Assembly (NCBI GenBank): GCA_052035735.1
Contig: JBPOHI010000150.1
Coordinates: 16,045-80,044 of the forward strand
Length of the DNA stretch: 64,000 nt
Direction of reading: 5' to 3'
Source: JAGPDF01 sp052035735
GTDB lineage: Bacteria; Acidobacteriota; Thermoanaerobaculia; Multivoradales; JAGPDF01
Part shown: positions 9,601 to 17,608 of the stretch, in pieces
How positions within the stretch are numbered: the stretch's first letter is position 1
Layout: the number at the start of each line of letters is the position of its first letter
Notes under the pieces: model-generated
Told to the model about the DNA's origin: nothing
The model's input: only the letters and a program-made list of their open reading frames with translations
The model's database searches: none
Translations under genes and position numbers: made by a program

Positions 9601-9926
9601 GCGAGGACGGAGCGATTCTCTTGCCCCATACGCAGCCACGACCGATCCTCGACCGCTGGAAGCGGCTGTCTCTGGGCCGCGACCAGCCGGTCGAAGCCGC
9701 TTGCAACCGCTTCGATACTGCGACGAAGTGCAGCGAGGACATGAGCCATGCGACCCGCCTCCTCGCCGCGGCGGTCGCGGCGGTGACCGGGAAGAGCGAA
9801 GAGCGGGCCATCGAGAGCCTCTTTTATCCCGGTGGCACGCACGCCCTCGCCGGCGAGTTCGCCGGCATCGATGACTTTGAGGTGATCGCCTTCCTCGTGA
9901 TCCTGCCGGGCGCATCGGCGGCTTGA
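6693..9926 (+). CDS. SNF2-family helicase of the type III restriction/DarTG island
   Basis: A 1077-residue cytoplasmic DNA translocase. Visible helicase motifs: Walker A DSVGLGKT (Lys260), DESH box near 343-346, motif III LMLSATPVNN, and in the C-terminal lobe IATDCISEGQNLQ, then QRFGRIDRIGS from about residue 804. The 200 residues before the ATPase core resemble the phospholipase-D-like N-terminal region found in related helicases, but I see no intact HxK motif, so it may be degenerate. The next gene starts 18 bases downstream and the cluster continues into the methyltransferase, so it is probably cotranscribed with mod. Likely role: ATP-driven remodelling or translocation on DNA in defence. 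ATG at 6693 gives a normal N-terminus; the frame is open further upstream but only as antisense of the neighbouring dehydrogenase. Confidence 0.8.
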   Translation: MKLLPPAGAPRVIDRIRESLKGAWGMDAVSPALSLHAFGELRSEFEHLSRTRWLLSRDPRALGLHGGEADRSWRNRLQDRWLAATLAAWLRRTAEIRTTPGLVPQGSIATLRDPDSPEQVVLGAIAFTTEGLGLVPGSPLRLIQASETQEEAAALHGWFEAQWSTLQSAEAGHETLLQLLDELASHRSPALAYSLVLHHLFAQKGEALDEESVVRGATGIRDSVVWKKLFKFQRDGVVGALDKLARFGGCIIADSVGLGKTFEALAIIKYHELRNDRVLVLVPKRLRDNWSLYKSNDRRNVLAADRFNYDILNHTDLSRDGGLSGDIDLAHVNWGNYDLVVIDESHNFRNKKTPRAGSETRYDRLMRRIIREGVKTKVLMLSATPVNNRLADLRNQIAFATEGDDGALSAHGVASISATTRLAQKQFNRWLELSDAERAPARLVEMLGFDYFTLLDLLTIARSRKHIERYYGTSETGRFPERLKPINIKADVDRAGEFRSIREINSEIRRLTLAAYAPLRYVLPHKQEAYNRKYSTEVSGGDRFFRQIDREESLIHLLRVNVLKRMESAVSSFALTIGRQLADVVTTLERIEANREVGVENEESREIEEVELDVEAIDLDDPAIESLLVGRKVRVLIQDVDLVRWRQDLSEDRERLTRLHDAALKVEASRDAKLEALRHVIAAKIANPINPGNRKVAVFTAFADTARYLYDHLAPWAKASFGVEAALVTGAGRNQTTLTGLRRDLASILSAFAPRAKERPAELAGEGEIDLLIATDCISEGQNLQDCDWLVNYDIHWNPVRIIQRFGRIDRIGSPNDRIQLVNFWPNMELEEYINLEQRVSGRMVLLDISATGEENLIEEQSGNPMNDLEYRRKQLLKLQDAVIDLEDLSTGVSIADLTLTDLRIDLAEYAKGSPGQLETLPLGTFAVATTDETGIEPGILFCLRGEESAGELAVAEGYPLAPHYLVHVGEDGAILLPHTQPRPILDRWKRLSLGRDQPVEAACNRFDTATKCSEDMSHATRLLAAAVAAVTGKSEERAIESLFYPGGTHALAGEFAGIDDFEVIAFLVILPGASAA

Positions 9927-9944
9927 CGGCGGAATGACTGCGCC

Positions 9945-10703
9945 ATGACGGCAGAAGAGTTCCTCGCGGCGCTCGACCTGCCACTGGCCGCGCGGGTCGA
10001 TCGGCGGGTGCCGAAGTCCGTCCTTATGGCGCACGGGGCGCCAACAGCTGCGGACCGTCGCGAGGTCGCGGTAGCCATCGAAGCGATCACCTGGGTCGCA
10101 GCGCTCAAACCGACGACTGTCGGCGTACCGGCGTTCCGGGACGTGACTAGGGAGTATCTCGAGATCGCCCTGCTGCGTCTGAGCTTGCGAGGCGAACCCA
10201 AGGTCTCCCGGCTGTTGGAACTGGTCCATCGGGCAGTTCCTTATCCGGTCGTTCTCGTCTCCGACCTGGGCGGCAGGGCTCAGCTTTCCCTCGCCCACAA
10301 GCGCTGGTCGCAGGGGGAGAGCGGCCGGGTGGTCCTCGACGGTGGCGTTGTCTCCGCAGAGGTGCCTATAGACACCTCGCCAGGAACAGCAGCAGACTTC
10401 CTCGCCGCCATGAACCTCAGCCGCCAGCCCCAGAGCTCCCTGTTCGCCCTTTATGGAAGCTGGATCGACGTGCTTCTGGGGCTCGAGGTCGCCCGTCGCA
10501 CGGGGCGCTTCACGGCGGTAAGCTCCCCAGAGCACTCGACGTCACGCCGTGAGGCCCTCGCGGAGTACAACCGTCTCGAACTGGAGATGAGGCGGCTCCG
10601 GGCGGCGGCGGCCAGGGAGCGGCAGGTAGCGCGGCAGGTAGACCTCAATCTGGAGTTGAAGCGGCTGGAAGCTGCGCGAGCGTCGGCTCTGGCGAGACTG
10701 TGA
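9945..10703 (+). CDS. DUF4391 domain protein
   Basis: A 252-residue soluble protein. The arrangement (N-terminal FLAALDLP...RRVPKS, a middle IEAITWVAALKPTTVGVP block, a beta-rich part and a charged, probably coiled-coil C-terminus from about residue 205) fits the DUF4391 family. That family is of unknown biochemical function and is met beside SNF2 helicases and type III-like methyltransferases in defence loci. The gene lies 18 bases after the helicase and its stop overlaps the GTG start of mod (GTGA at 10700-10703). It may be an adaptor between helicase and methyltransferase; that is inference from position and the coiled coil. Confidence 0.7.
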   Translation: MTAEEFLAALDLPLAARVDRRVPKSVLMAHGAPTAADRREVAVAIEAITWVAALKPTTVGVPAFRDVTREYLEIALLRLSLRGEPKVSRLLELVHRAVPYPVVLVSDLGGRAQLSLAHKRWSQGESGRVVLDGGVVSAEVPIDTSPGTAADFLAAMNLSRQPQSSLFALYGSWIDVLLGLEVARRTGRFTAVSSPEHSTSRREALAEYNRLELEMRRLRAAAARERQVARQVDLNLELKRLEAARASALARL

Positions 10704-12706
10704 AAGGGCTGGAAGAGATGAAGAAGCTCGAAGCGGACGATCCCGAAACGCGGTCCGCGGACCCTGTAGCGGAAAACGTGGAGCAGCTAAGGTCGCTCTT
10801 CCCAGAGGCCTTCTCGGAAGGGAAGATCGACTTCGACGTGCTGAAACAGCTCTTGGGCGGGGCCGTGGAAGAGCGCGAGGAGAAGTACGGCCTGAACTGG
10901 CACGGCAAGCGCCGCGCCCGCCAGCTTGCGCTCACCCCGTCGACCGGTACCCTCCGCCCCTGCCCGGAAGAGAGCGTCGACTGGGAGACGACGAAGAACC
11001 TTTTCATCGAAGGCGACAACCTCGAAGTCCTGAAGCTCCTCCAGAAGAGCTACGCAGGCAAGGTCAAACTCATCTACATCGACCCCCCGTACAACACCAA
11101 CAATGATCGAATCTATCCAGACTCCTTCGTCGATACCATTCGGAACTACCTCGAGATCACTAACCAGGCCGAAGGTGGCCGAGCGCTGATAACGAACTCG
11201 GACTCGAGCGGAAGACTCCACACAACGTGGTTGAACATGCTTTACCCACGCCTCCGAGTTGCCCGGGACCTCTTGAGCACAGATGGAGTGCTTCTGATTT
11301 CCATCGACGAACATGAGTACTTCAACCTTAGGGCAATTTGCTCGGAGATTTTCGGAGAGGAGAATCTCCTCGGGACCGTCGTTTGGAAGAACGCAACCGA
11401 CAACAACCCAACTAACGTTGCTACGGAGCATGAGTATGTCTTGGTCGTCGCCAAGACCAGGGTTGGAATTGAAGCGGAATGGAGATCTTCTGTTTCTGCG
11501 GTAAAGGACCTACTGGTTCGAATTGGAGCAGAACTCGTTGCCTGCCGTTCAGGGGATGCATTGGTTGAAGAGTACGAGCGCTGGTTTCGTGAGCATCGCA
11601 ATGAGCTCGGACCGCTGGATCGCTACAAGTACATCGATGCCGGCGGGGTCTTTACCGGCAGTCAAAGTGTTCACAATCCAGGCAAAGAAGGTTATAGGTA
11701 TGACGTTCTCCACCCGGTGACAGGAAAACCCTGCAAACAGCCACTTCTGGGCTATAGGTTTCCTAAGTCCTCCATGGATGAGCTGCTTGCTGAGGGGCGG
11801 GTCTTGTTCGGAGACGATGAAAGCAAAATCGTCGAGCTCAAAGTTTACGCATCAGAGTTTCAGGACAAGCTGAGCAGTGTTTTCGAACTCGATGGTCGCC
11901 TCGGAGCCTATGATCTAAGAGCTGACTTCCCGGAGGATGGTAGGGTTTTTTCCAATCCGAAGCCAGTGAGACTTCTAGAGATGTTCTTCTCTTACTTGCT
12001 CAAGCGCGAGGGGGACATCGTTCTGGACTTCTTCGCGGGATCCGGCACCACGGGGAAGGCTGTCTTCGAGAGCGTCGCACGGGATGGCGTGCGAAGGCAG
12101 TTCATCTTAGTGCAACTCCCCGAGCCACTTAGCTCGGAACGCGCTGAGCAGAAGCGGGCAGCCGAATTCTGCGATTCCATAGGAAAGCCACGAAGTCTCG
12201 CCGAGTTGACGAAGGAGCGCCTGCGTCGGGCCAATCGAGCTGTAGTGTCGCGCACGCCGCTTCTCGATGTGAGCGCCGGCTTTCGAGTCTTCAAGCTCGA
12301 TTCGAGCAACATCCGGGAGTGGGAAGGAGATCAGAGGCGCTTGGCCGAGGAGATCCAGGATTCGATCGTGAATCTCAAGACGGATCGGAGCGAGGCGGAC
12401 ATCTTGTACGAGGTGCTGCTCAAGCTCGGACTGGACTTATGCGTGCCGATCGAGAAGCGCGAGTTAGCGAGCAAGGATGTTCATTCAGTCGGCGGTGGGG
12501 TGCTCTTTACTTGCCTCGCAACCGAGATCCGGCGCGCGGAGGTCGAAGAGATCGGTCTAGGGATCGTCGGCTGGATCCAGGATCTCAAGCCCGCCGGAGA
12601 TGTCACCTGCGTCTTCCGCGACGCCGCTTTCGAGGATGACGTCGCAAAGACCAACCTCGCCGCCATCCTCGAACAACACGGCGTTCAGAAGGTACGCAGC
12701 CTTTGA
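10700..12706 (+). CDS. mod: Type III restriction-modification DNA adenine methyltransferase (Mod)
   Basis: 668 residues from GTG 10700 (ATG at 10718 is an alternative). Motif IV DPPYNT begins at Asp128, followed by IYPDSFVDTIRNYLEIT, SGRLHTTWLNMLYPRL and LISIDEHE, all typical of type III Mod. The AdoMet motif DFFAGSGTTG lies near 443-452, giving the beta-class order (catalytic before AdoMet motif). The region between them is the target recognition domain. That middle part is poorer in GC (96 of 180 bases at 11641-11820, counted by hand) than the res gene (42/60 at 15241-15300), a sign of domain exchange. Mod methylates adenine in the recognition site and guides Res. GTGA overlap with the DUF4391 gene couples the two. 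Confidence 0.88.
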   Translation: MKGLEEMKKLEADDPETRSADPVAENVEQLRSLFPEAFSEGKIDFDVLKQLLGGAVEEREEKYGLNWHGKRRARQLALTPSTGTLRPCPEESVDWETTKNLFIEGDNLEVLKLLQKSYAGKVKLIYIDPPYNTNNDRIYPDSFVDTIRNYLEITNQAEGGRALITNSDSSGRLHTTWLNMLYPRLRVARDLLSTDGVLLISIDEHEYFNLRAICSEIFGEENLLGTVVWKNATDNNPTNVATEHEYVLVVAKTRVGIEAEWRSSVSAVKDLLVRIGAELVACRSGDALVEEYERWFREHRNELGPLDRYKYIDAGGVFTGSQSVHNPGKEGYRYDVLHPVTGKPCKQPLLGYRFPKSSMDELLAEGRVLFGDDESKIVELKVYASEFQDKLSSVFELDGRLGAYDLRADFPEDGRVFSNPKPVRLLEMFFSYLLKREGDIVLDFFAGSGTTGKAVFESVARDGVRRQFILVQLPEPLSSERAEQKRAAEFCDSIGKPRSLAELTKERLRRANRAVVSRTPLLDVSAGFRVFKLDSSNIREWEGDQRRLAEEIQDSIVNLKTDRSEADILYEVLLKLGLDLCVPIEKRELASKDVHSVGGGVLFTCLATEIRRAEVEEIGLGIVGWIQDLKPAGDVTCVFRDAAFEDDVAKTNLAAILEQHGVQKVRSL

Positions 12707-12753
12707 GGTCCCGTCTACAGCGAGCAACCAGAGCGGTCCTGAACCCTAACTGG

Positions 12754-12784
12754 CCAACTCCTCAGTTGGTGACAAATCGTCACC
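12754..12784. promoter_or_regulatory. Two overlapping palindromes upstream of darT (candidate operator)
   Basis: CCAACT-CCTC-AGTTGG (12754-12769) and GGTGAC-AAATC-GTCACC (12768-12784) are both perfect dyads, share two bases and end 22 bases before the darT ATG. They lie in the only sizeable gap inside the island (12707-12806). An operator for a toxin-antitoxin pair is the simplest reading; a transcription attenuator after mod is an alternative, though no T-run follows. Confidence 0.5.
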
Positions 12785-12806
12785 GACTGCCTTGATTGCC
12801 CATTCC

Positions 12807-13451
12807 ATGCTGCCGCCCACCCAGCCGAAGGTCTACCACATCGTTCACGTCGACCGATTGCCCTCTATCGTCTCGGCTGGCGGTTTGGTCTGCGATGCTG
12901 CAGTGGGACACCTAGCAAATCCAGGGACGATAATCGGCATCGCTGGAATCAAGGAACGCCGACTCAAGGAGCTCAGGCTTGCGAGCCATCCGGACCTTCA
13001 TGTTGGCGACTGCGTCCCCTTCTATTTCTGCCCTCGGTCCGTCATGCTTTACCTGATCTTCAAGGCGAATCGCCCTGAGTTACCGTATCGGGATGGGCAG
13101 GAGCCAATTATCCATCTCGAGGCTGACTTCTTTGCCTGCGTTCGTTGGGCCGAGAAGCATGGCCACCGATGGGCGTTCACGTTGTCGAACGCGGGTACAA
13201 GGTACTTCGAGGACCGCTGCAATGTGGCGCACCTCGACCAGATCGACTGGCGTGCCGTTCACTCTTCGAGCTGGTCGCGCCACATGGACGAGAAGCAGGC
13301 CGAGTTTCTGGTTGAGGGGAGCTTTCCGCTGGACCTTGTCGAGCGAATTGGGGTCTTGACACCAGCGACGCATCAGCAGGTGGCTCATGCTTTGCCGAAA
13401 GCGGGGCATCGGCCGCCGGTCGAGATTCGACGGGAGTGGTACTACCAGTGA
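12807..13451 (+). CDS. darT: DarT-type DNA ADP-ribosyltransferase toxin
   Basis: 214 residues. DarT attaches ADP-ribose to thymidine in single-stranded DNA, blocking replication. Family marks seen: YHIVHVDRLPSIVSAGGL at the N-terminus (Arg17, NAD-binding region), PFYFCPRSVMLYLI, and DEKQAEFLVEG near residues 162-171 with Glu166 as the probable catalytic Glu. All are in place, so the toxin looks intact. ATG at 12807 is preferred; TTG at 12792 would add five residues. darG follows after 17 bases. Overlapping palindromes upstream may be the operator. Its place between mod and res of a type III system is unusual. Confidence 0.88.
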   Translation: MLPPTQPKVYHIVHVDRLPSIVSAGGLVCDAAVGHLANPGTIIGIAGIKERRLKELRLASHPDLHVGDCVPFYFCPRSVMLYLIFKANRPELPYRDGQEPIIHLEADFFACVRWAEKHGHRWAFTLSNAGTRYFEDRCNVAHLDQIDWRAVHSSSWSRHMDEKQAEFLVEGSFPLDLVERIGVLTPATHQQVAHALPKAGHRPPVEIRREWYYQ

Positions 13452-13468
13452 GTGAATGGAGGGCGACG

Positions 13469-14530
13469 ATGATTGAGAAGAAGGCCGGCGACATCATTCG
13501 TGACGATGCGGAGGCGCTCGTCAATACGGTCAACTGCGTCGGCATCATGGGCCGAGGCATCGCCCTGCAGTTCAAGAAGGCATTCCCTGAGAACTTCGCG
13601 GCCTACGCCGCCGCGTGCCGGGCTGAGAAGGTGCAACCGGGCCGGATGTTCGTCTACGAGTCGGAAAGGCTCACCCACCCTCGGTGGATCATCAACTTCC
13701 CTACCAAGCGGCACTGGCGCGGCAAGAGCCGCATCGAGGACATCGATGCGGGGCTCATCGACCTCGTTCGAGTGCTGAGGGAGAAGGAGATCCCGTCGGT
13801 CGCCATTCCGCCTTTGGGAAGCGGGCTGGGGGGGCTGAACTGGTCGGACGTTCGTCCGCGGATCGAGAAGGCGCTCGCCCAGCTCTCGGATGTGCGGATC
13901 ACACTCTACGAGCCCGGCGCGGCGCCCAATGCGGAGCCCGCGAACCGGGGCCGCGAAGTACCCCGAATGACCGCCGGCCGGGCGGCCCTTGTCGAGCTCA
14001 CCCGCCGGTATCTCGACGGGCTCCTCGACCCGTTCGTGACCTTGCTGGAAGTTCACAAGCTCATGTACTTCATGCAGGAGGCCGGCGAGCCATTGAAGCT
14101 TCGGTACCAGCCGGCGCCTTTCGGACCCTACGCCGAGAATCTCCGGCACGTACTGCACGAAATCGAGGGGCAACTGATCTCTGGTTACGCTGACGGCGGC
14201 GATGCGCCAGACAAGCAACTCCAGCTCGTCCCGGGCGCAACGGCAGAAGCCGCATCCTTCCTCGAGGCACATCCGGAATCGCGCAGCCGATTCGAGCGCG
14301 TCACAGATCTGGTCGAGGGGTTTGAATCCCCATCCGGCCTGGAGCTGCTGGCGACGGTCCACTGGGTAATGAGTCGCGGCGAGGCGTTGTCCACCGACAA
14401 GGTCGTCGAGGACGTGTACGCTTGGAATGTGCGCAAGCGGCGGTTCACACCCCGCCAGATCGAGCTTGCGAGCAGAATACTGACCAGCAAAGGCTGGGTT
14501 GAGCGGGTGAACGACAACTCCGCCCAATGA
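13469..14530 (+). CDS. darG: DarG-type macrodomain antitoxin (DNA ADP-ribosyl glycohydrolase)
   Basis: 353 residues. The N-terminal ~150 residues are a macrodomain with GDIIRDDAEALVNTVNCVG, MGRGIALQFKKAFP and PPLGSGLGGLNW, as in DarG, which removes the ADP-ribose that DarT places on DNA. The C-terminal ~190 residues (LLEVHKLMYFMQEAGEPL, FGPYAENLRHVLHEIEG) form the second domain of long DarG proteins, thought to bind and restrain DarT directly. ATG at 13469 has a GGAGGG five bases upstream; GTG at 13448, overlapping the darT stop, is a weaker option. The stop overlaps the start of res (ATGA at 14527-14530), so antitoxin and restriction subunit are translationally coupled. Confidence 0.88.
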   Translation: MIEKKAGDIIRDDAEALVNTVNCVGIMGRGIALQFKKAFPENFAAYAAACRAEKVQPGRMFVYESERLTHPRWIINFPTKRHWRGKSRIEDIDAGLIDLVRVLREKEIPSVAIPPLGSGLGGLNWSDVRPRIEKALAQLSDVRITLYEPGAAPNAEPANRGREVPRMTAGRAALVELTRRYLDGLLDPFVTLLEVHKLMYFMQEAGEPLKLRYQPAPFGPYAENLRHVLHEIEGQLISGYADGGDAPDKQLQLVPGATAEAASFLEAHPESRSRFERVTDLVEGFESPSGLELLATVHWVMSRGEALSTDKVVEDVYAWNVRKRRFTPRQIELASRILTSKGWVERVNDNSAQ

Positions 14531-17500
14531 AGCTCCACTTCGAACCCGATCTCGACTACCAGCTGCAGGCGATCGAGGCGGTCTGTGATCTGTTCAAGGG
14601 TCAGGAGATCTGCCGCACGGAGTTCACCGTCAGCCGGCGGCCGTTCCCTGGTGCCGGTCAGGTGGGGCTGGATCTCGGCGACGGCTTCGGGCCGGCGCAA
14701 TCGATGCTCGCTCTCGCTGTGTCGCAGGTGGGTGTCGGTAACCGACTGATGCTCCTCGAAGAGGAGATCCTGAGGAACCTGCAAGAGGTTCAGGTACGGA
14801 ACGGGCTGGCGCCCGCAGAAGAGCTTCTCTCAGGCGATTTCACCGTCGAAATGGAGACCGGCACCGGCAAGACCTACGTCTACCTGCGCACCATCTTCGA
14901 GCTCCACAAGCGCTACGGCTTCAGCAAGTTCGTCATCGTCGTGCCTTCCGTGGCCATCAAGGAGGGGGTCTACAAGACTCTTCAGATCACTCAGGACCAT
15001 TTCCGTGGCCTCTACGCCGGTGTGCCATGCGACTACTTTCTCTATGACTCCTCCAAACTCGGACAGGTGCGGAACTTCGCCACCAGTTCGCAGATCCAGG
15101 TCATGGTCGTCACCGTCGGCGCGATCAACAAGAAGGAGGTCAACAACCTCTACAAGCCGAACGAGAAGATGCAGGATGAGCGGCCGATCGATCTGATCGT
15201 GCAGACGCGGCCGATCGTGATCGTCGACGAGCCGCAGAGCGTCGACGGCGGCCTCAAGGGTGCTGGCAAGACCGCCCTGGAAGCGATGCACCCGCTCTGC
15301 ACCCTGCGCTATTCCGCCACCCACGTCGACAAGCACCACATGGTCTACCGCCTCGACGCTGTGGATGCCTACGAGCGCCGTCTGGTCAAACAGATCGAAG
15401 TGGCGTCCGCGACGGTCGAGGACGGCCACAACCGCCCCTACGTGCGGCTGCTCTCGGTTTCCAGCAAGAAGAAGTGTGGCATCTCCGCCCGCGTCGAGCT
15501 TGACGTGGAGGTTGCCGGCTCGGTTCGGCGGCAGGAGGTTTCGGTCCAGGACGGCGACGACCTCGAGCTCACGACGCGGCGCGCGGTCTACGAGAACTGC
15601 CGGATCGGCGAGATCAGGACCGCGAAAGGAGGCGAGCTACTGGAGCTTCGGGTGCCCGGAGGCGAGGCCTTTCTAAGGCCAGGCGAGTCCTGGGGCGATG
15701 TCGACTCTGGCGCGGTGCACAGACAGATGATCCGCCGGACCATCAAGGAGCATCTCGACAAGGAGAAGCGCCTGCGCCCGCAGCAAATCAAGGTCCTGAG
15801 TCTTTTCTTCATCGATGCAGTCGACAAGTACCGGAGGTACGACGCTGAGGGGCGAGTCGAGAAGGGCGACTATGCCCGGATCTTCGAGGAGGAGTACCGG
15901 CGGGCGGCGAATCACCCAGACTACCGGACTCTGTTCGAAGGGGTCGACTTGACCAAGGCTGCCGAAGAGGTTCACGACGGCTACTTCTCAATCGACAGGA
16001 AGGGCGGCTGGACCGACACCGCCGAGAACAATGAAGGCAACCGGGAGAACGCCGAGCGCGCTTACAACCTGATCATGAAAGAGAAGGAGAAGCTCCTCTC
16101 CCTCGAAACGCCGCTCAAGTTCATCTTCTCGCACTCTGCGCTTCGCGAAGGGTGGGACAACCCCAACGTCTTCCAGATCTGCGCGTTACGCGAGATGTCG
16201 AGCGAGCTCGAGCGCAGGCAGACGATCGGGCGCGGCTTGCGGCTCTGTGTGAATCAGAGTGGCGACCGGGTGCGCGGCTTCGAGGTCAACACTCTGACCG
16301 TCGTCGCGCGTGAGCGCTATGAGGAATTCGCGGAGAATCTTCAAAGGGAGTTCGTGAGAGATGGGCTGCGTTTCGGCGTTGTCGAGCCGCATCAGTTTGC
16401 CGGTGTCCCTGTCCACGCGGCTGACGGCTCGACCACCCCACTCGGCGTCGACGCCTCGAAGGTGGTCTGGGAGCATCTCAAAGCCCAAGGCCAGATCGAT
16501 GCGCAAGGTCAGGTGCAGGACACCTTGCGACATGCGCTCAAGGAAGGCACCTTCGGGGTGCCTGACGCCTTCGCTCCGCAGGCAGGCGCTATTCGAGAGA
16601 TTCTCAAGAAGCTCGCAGGCCGGCTCGAGATCAAGAACGCCGACGAACGGCGAGTCGTCCGAGCTCGGCAGGCGGTGCTTCAGAGTCCCGAGTTCAAGGC
16701 GCTCTGGGACCGCATCAAGCACAAGACGACCTACCGCGTGGCATTCGACAATGAGCGACTGATCGAGCAATCAGCTCGGGCCCTCCGCGAGGCGCCGCCG
16801 ATTCCCAGGACGCGCCTACAGTGGCGGAAGGCTGATCTGGTCATCGGCAAGGCCGGCGTCGAAGCCACGGAGCGTGAAACAGCCCTGCCCGTCGCGCTCG
16901 AGGAGTCCGAGATCGAGTTGCCGGACCTCCTGACCGAGTTGCAGGACCGCACCCAGCTCACACGACGAAGCCTCCATCGCATTCTCGTCGGCAGCCGGCG
17001 CCTCGACGACTTCAGCCGAAACCCGCAAGCGTTCATTTCCATCGCGAGCGATGCGATCAACAGGCTCAAGCAGCTCGCGGTGGTCGACGGGATCCGCTAC
17101 CAGCGCCTGGGCGATTCCTCCTACTACGCGCAGGAGCTCTTCGAGGAGAAGGAGCTCGCCGGCTATCTTCGGAACATGCTCGAGGCAGATCGTAGCGTCT
17201 ACGAGTACGTCGTGTTCGACTCCGAGTCGATCGAGCGGCCCTTCGCCGAGTCGCTGCAGAACAATTCCGCGGTCAAGGTTTACGCCAAGCTGCCTGGTTG
17301 GTTCCAGGTTCCGACTCCTCTCGGTTCCTACAACCCGGACTGGGCGGTGCTCGTGGAGACGGAGACCGGGAACCGCTTGTACTTCGTGGTCGAGACCAAA
17401 CCGAGCCTCTTCGGCACCGACCTTCGACCGCGGGAGCAGGCCAAGATCGACTGCGGAGAAGCGCACTTCGCGGCCCTAGCGTCTGAGGTTCGCGAAGAGC

Positions 17501-17568
17501 CAGCACAGTATGTCGTTGCGAGGAATTTCGAGGATCTCACGGCTCAGTTTTCGAGCTCGACGGAGTAG
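14527..17568 (+). CDS. res: Type III restriction enzyme subunit (Res): helicase plus endonuclease
   Basis: 1013 residues. Walker A METGTGKT (Lys115), DEPQ box at 234-237 (the type III version of motif II), SAT motif in LRYSATHVD, and QTIGRGLRLCVN as motif VI. The C-terminus carries a PD-(D/E)XK nuclease: Asp938 in YNPDWAVLVE and Glu956-x-Lys958 in VVETK. All catalytic residues seem present. In type III systems Res translocates after binding Mod and cleaves when two convergent unmethylated sites meet. Its start overlaps the darG stop, and mod lies two genes upstream. The gene ends convergently with the saccharopine-dehydrogenase-like gene. Confidence 0.88.
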   Translation: MKLHFEPDLDYQLQAIEAVCDLFKGQEICRTEFTVSRRPFPGAGQVGLDLGDGFGPAQSMLALAVSQVGVGNRLMLLEEEILRNLQEVQVRNGLAPAEELLSGDFTVEMETGTGKTYVYLRTIFELHKRYGFSKFVIVVPSVAIKEGVYKTLQITQDHFRGLYAGVPCDYFLYDSSKLGQVRNFATSSQIQVMVVTVGAINKKEVNNLYKPNEKMQDERPIDLIVQTRPIVIVDEPQSVDGGLKGAGKTALEAMHPLCTLRYSATHVDKHHMVYRLDAVDAYERRLVKQIEVASATVEDGHNRPYVRLLSVSSKKKCGISARVELDVEVAGSVRRQEVSVQDGDDLELTTRRAVYENCRIGEIRTAKGGELLELRVPGGEAFLRPGESWGDVDSGAVHRQMIRRTIKEHLDKEKRLRPQQIKVLSLFFIDAVDKYRRYDAEGRVEKGDYARIFEEEYRRAANHPDYRTLFEGVDLTKAAEEVHDGYFSIDRKGGWTDTAENNEGNRENAERAYNLIMKEKEKLLSLETPLKFIFSHSALREGWDNPNVFQICALREMSSELERRQTIGRGLRLCVNQSGDRVRGFEVNTLTVVARERYEEFAENLQREFVRDGLRFGVVEPHQFAGVPVHAADGSTTPLGVDASKVVWEHLKAQGQIDAQGQVQDTLRHALKEGTFGVPDAFAPQAGAIREILKKLAGRLEIKNADERRVVRARQAVLQSPEFKALWDRIKHKTTYRVAFDNERLIEQSARALREAPPIPRTRLQWRKADLVIGKAGVEATERETALPVALEESEIELPDLLTELQDRTQLTRRSLHRILVGSRRLDDFSRNPQAFISIASDAINRLKQLAVVDGIRYQRLGDSSYYAQELFEEKELAGYLRNMLEADRSVYEYVVFDSESIERPFAESLQNNSAVKVYAKLPGWFQVPTPLGSYNPDWAVLVETETGNRLYFVVETKPSLFGTDLRPREQAKIDCGEAHFAALASEVREEPAQYVVARNFEDLTAQFSSSTE

Positions 17569-17608
17569 CGGGCTGCCGCCGGAATCTCCGAACGAGGCTT
17601 GCCTTCTC

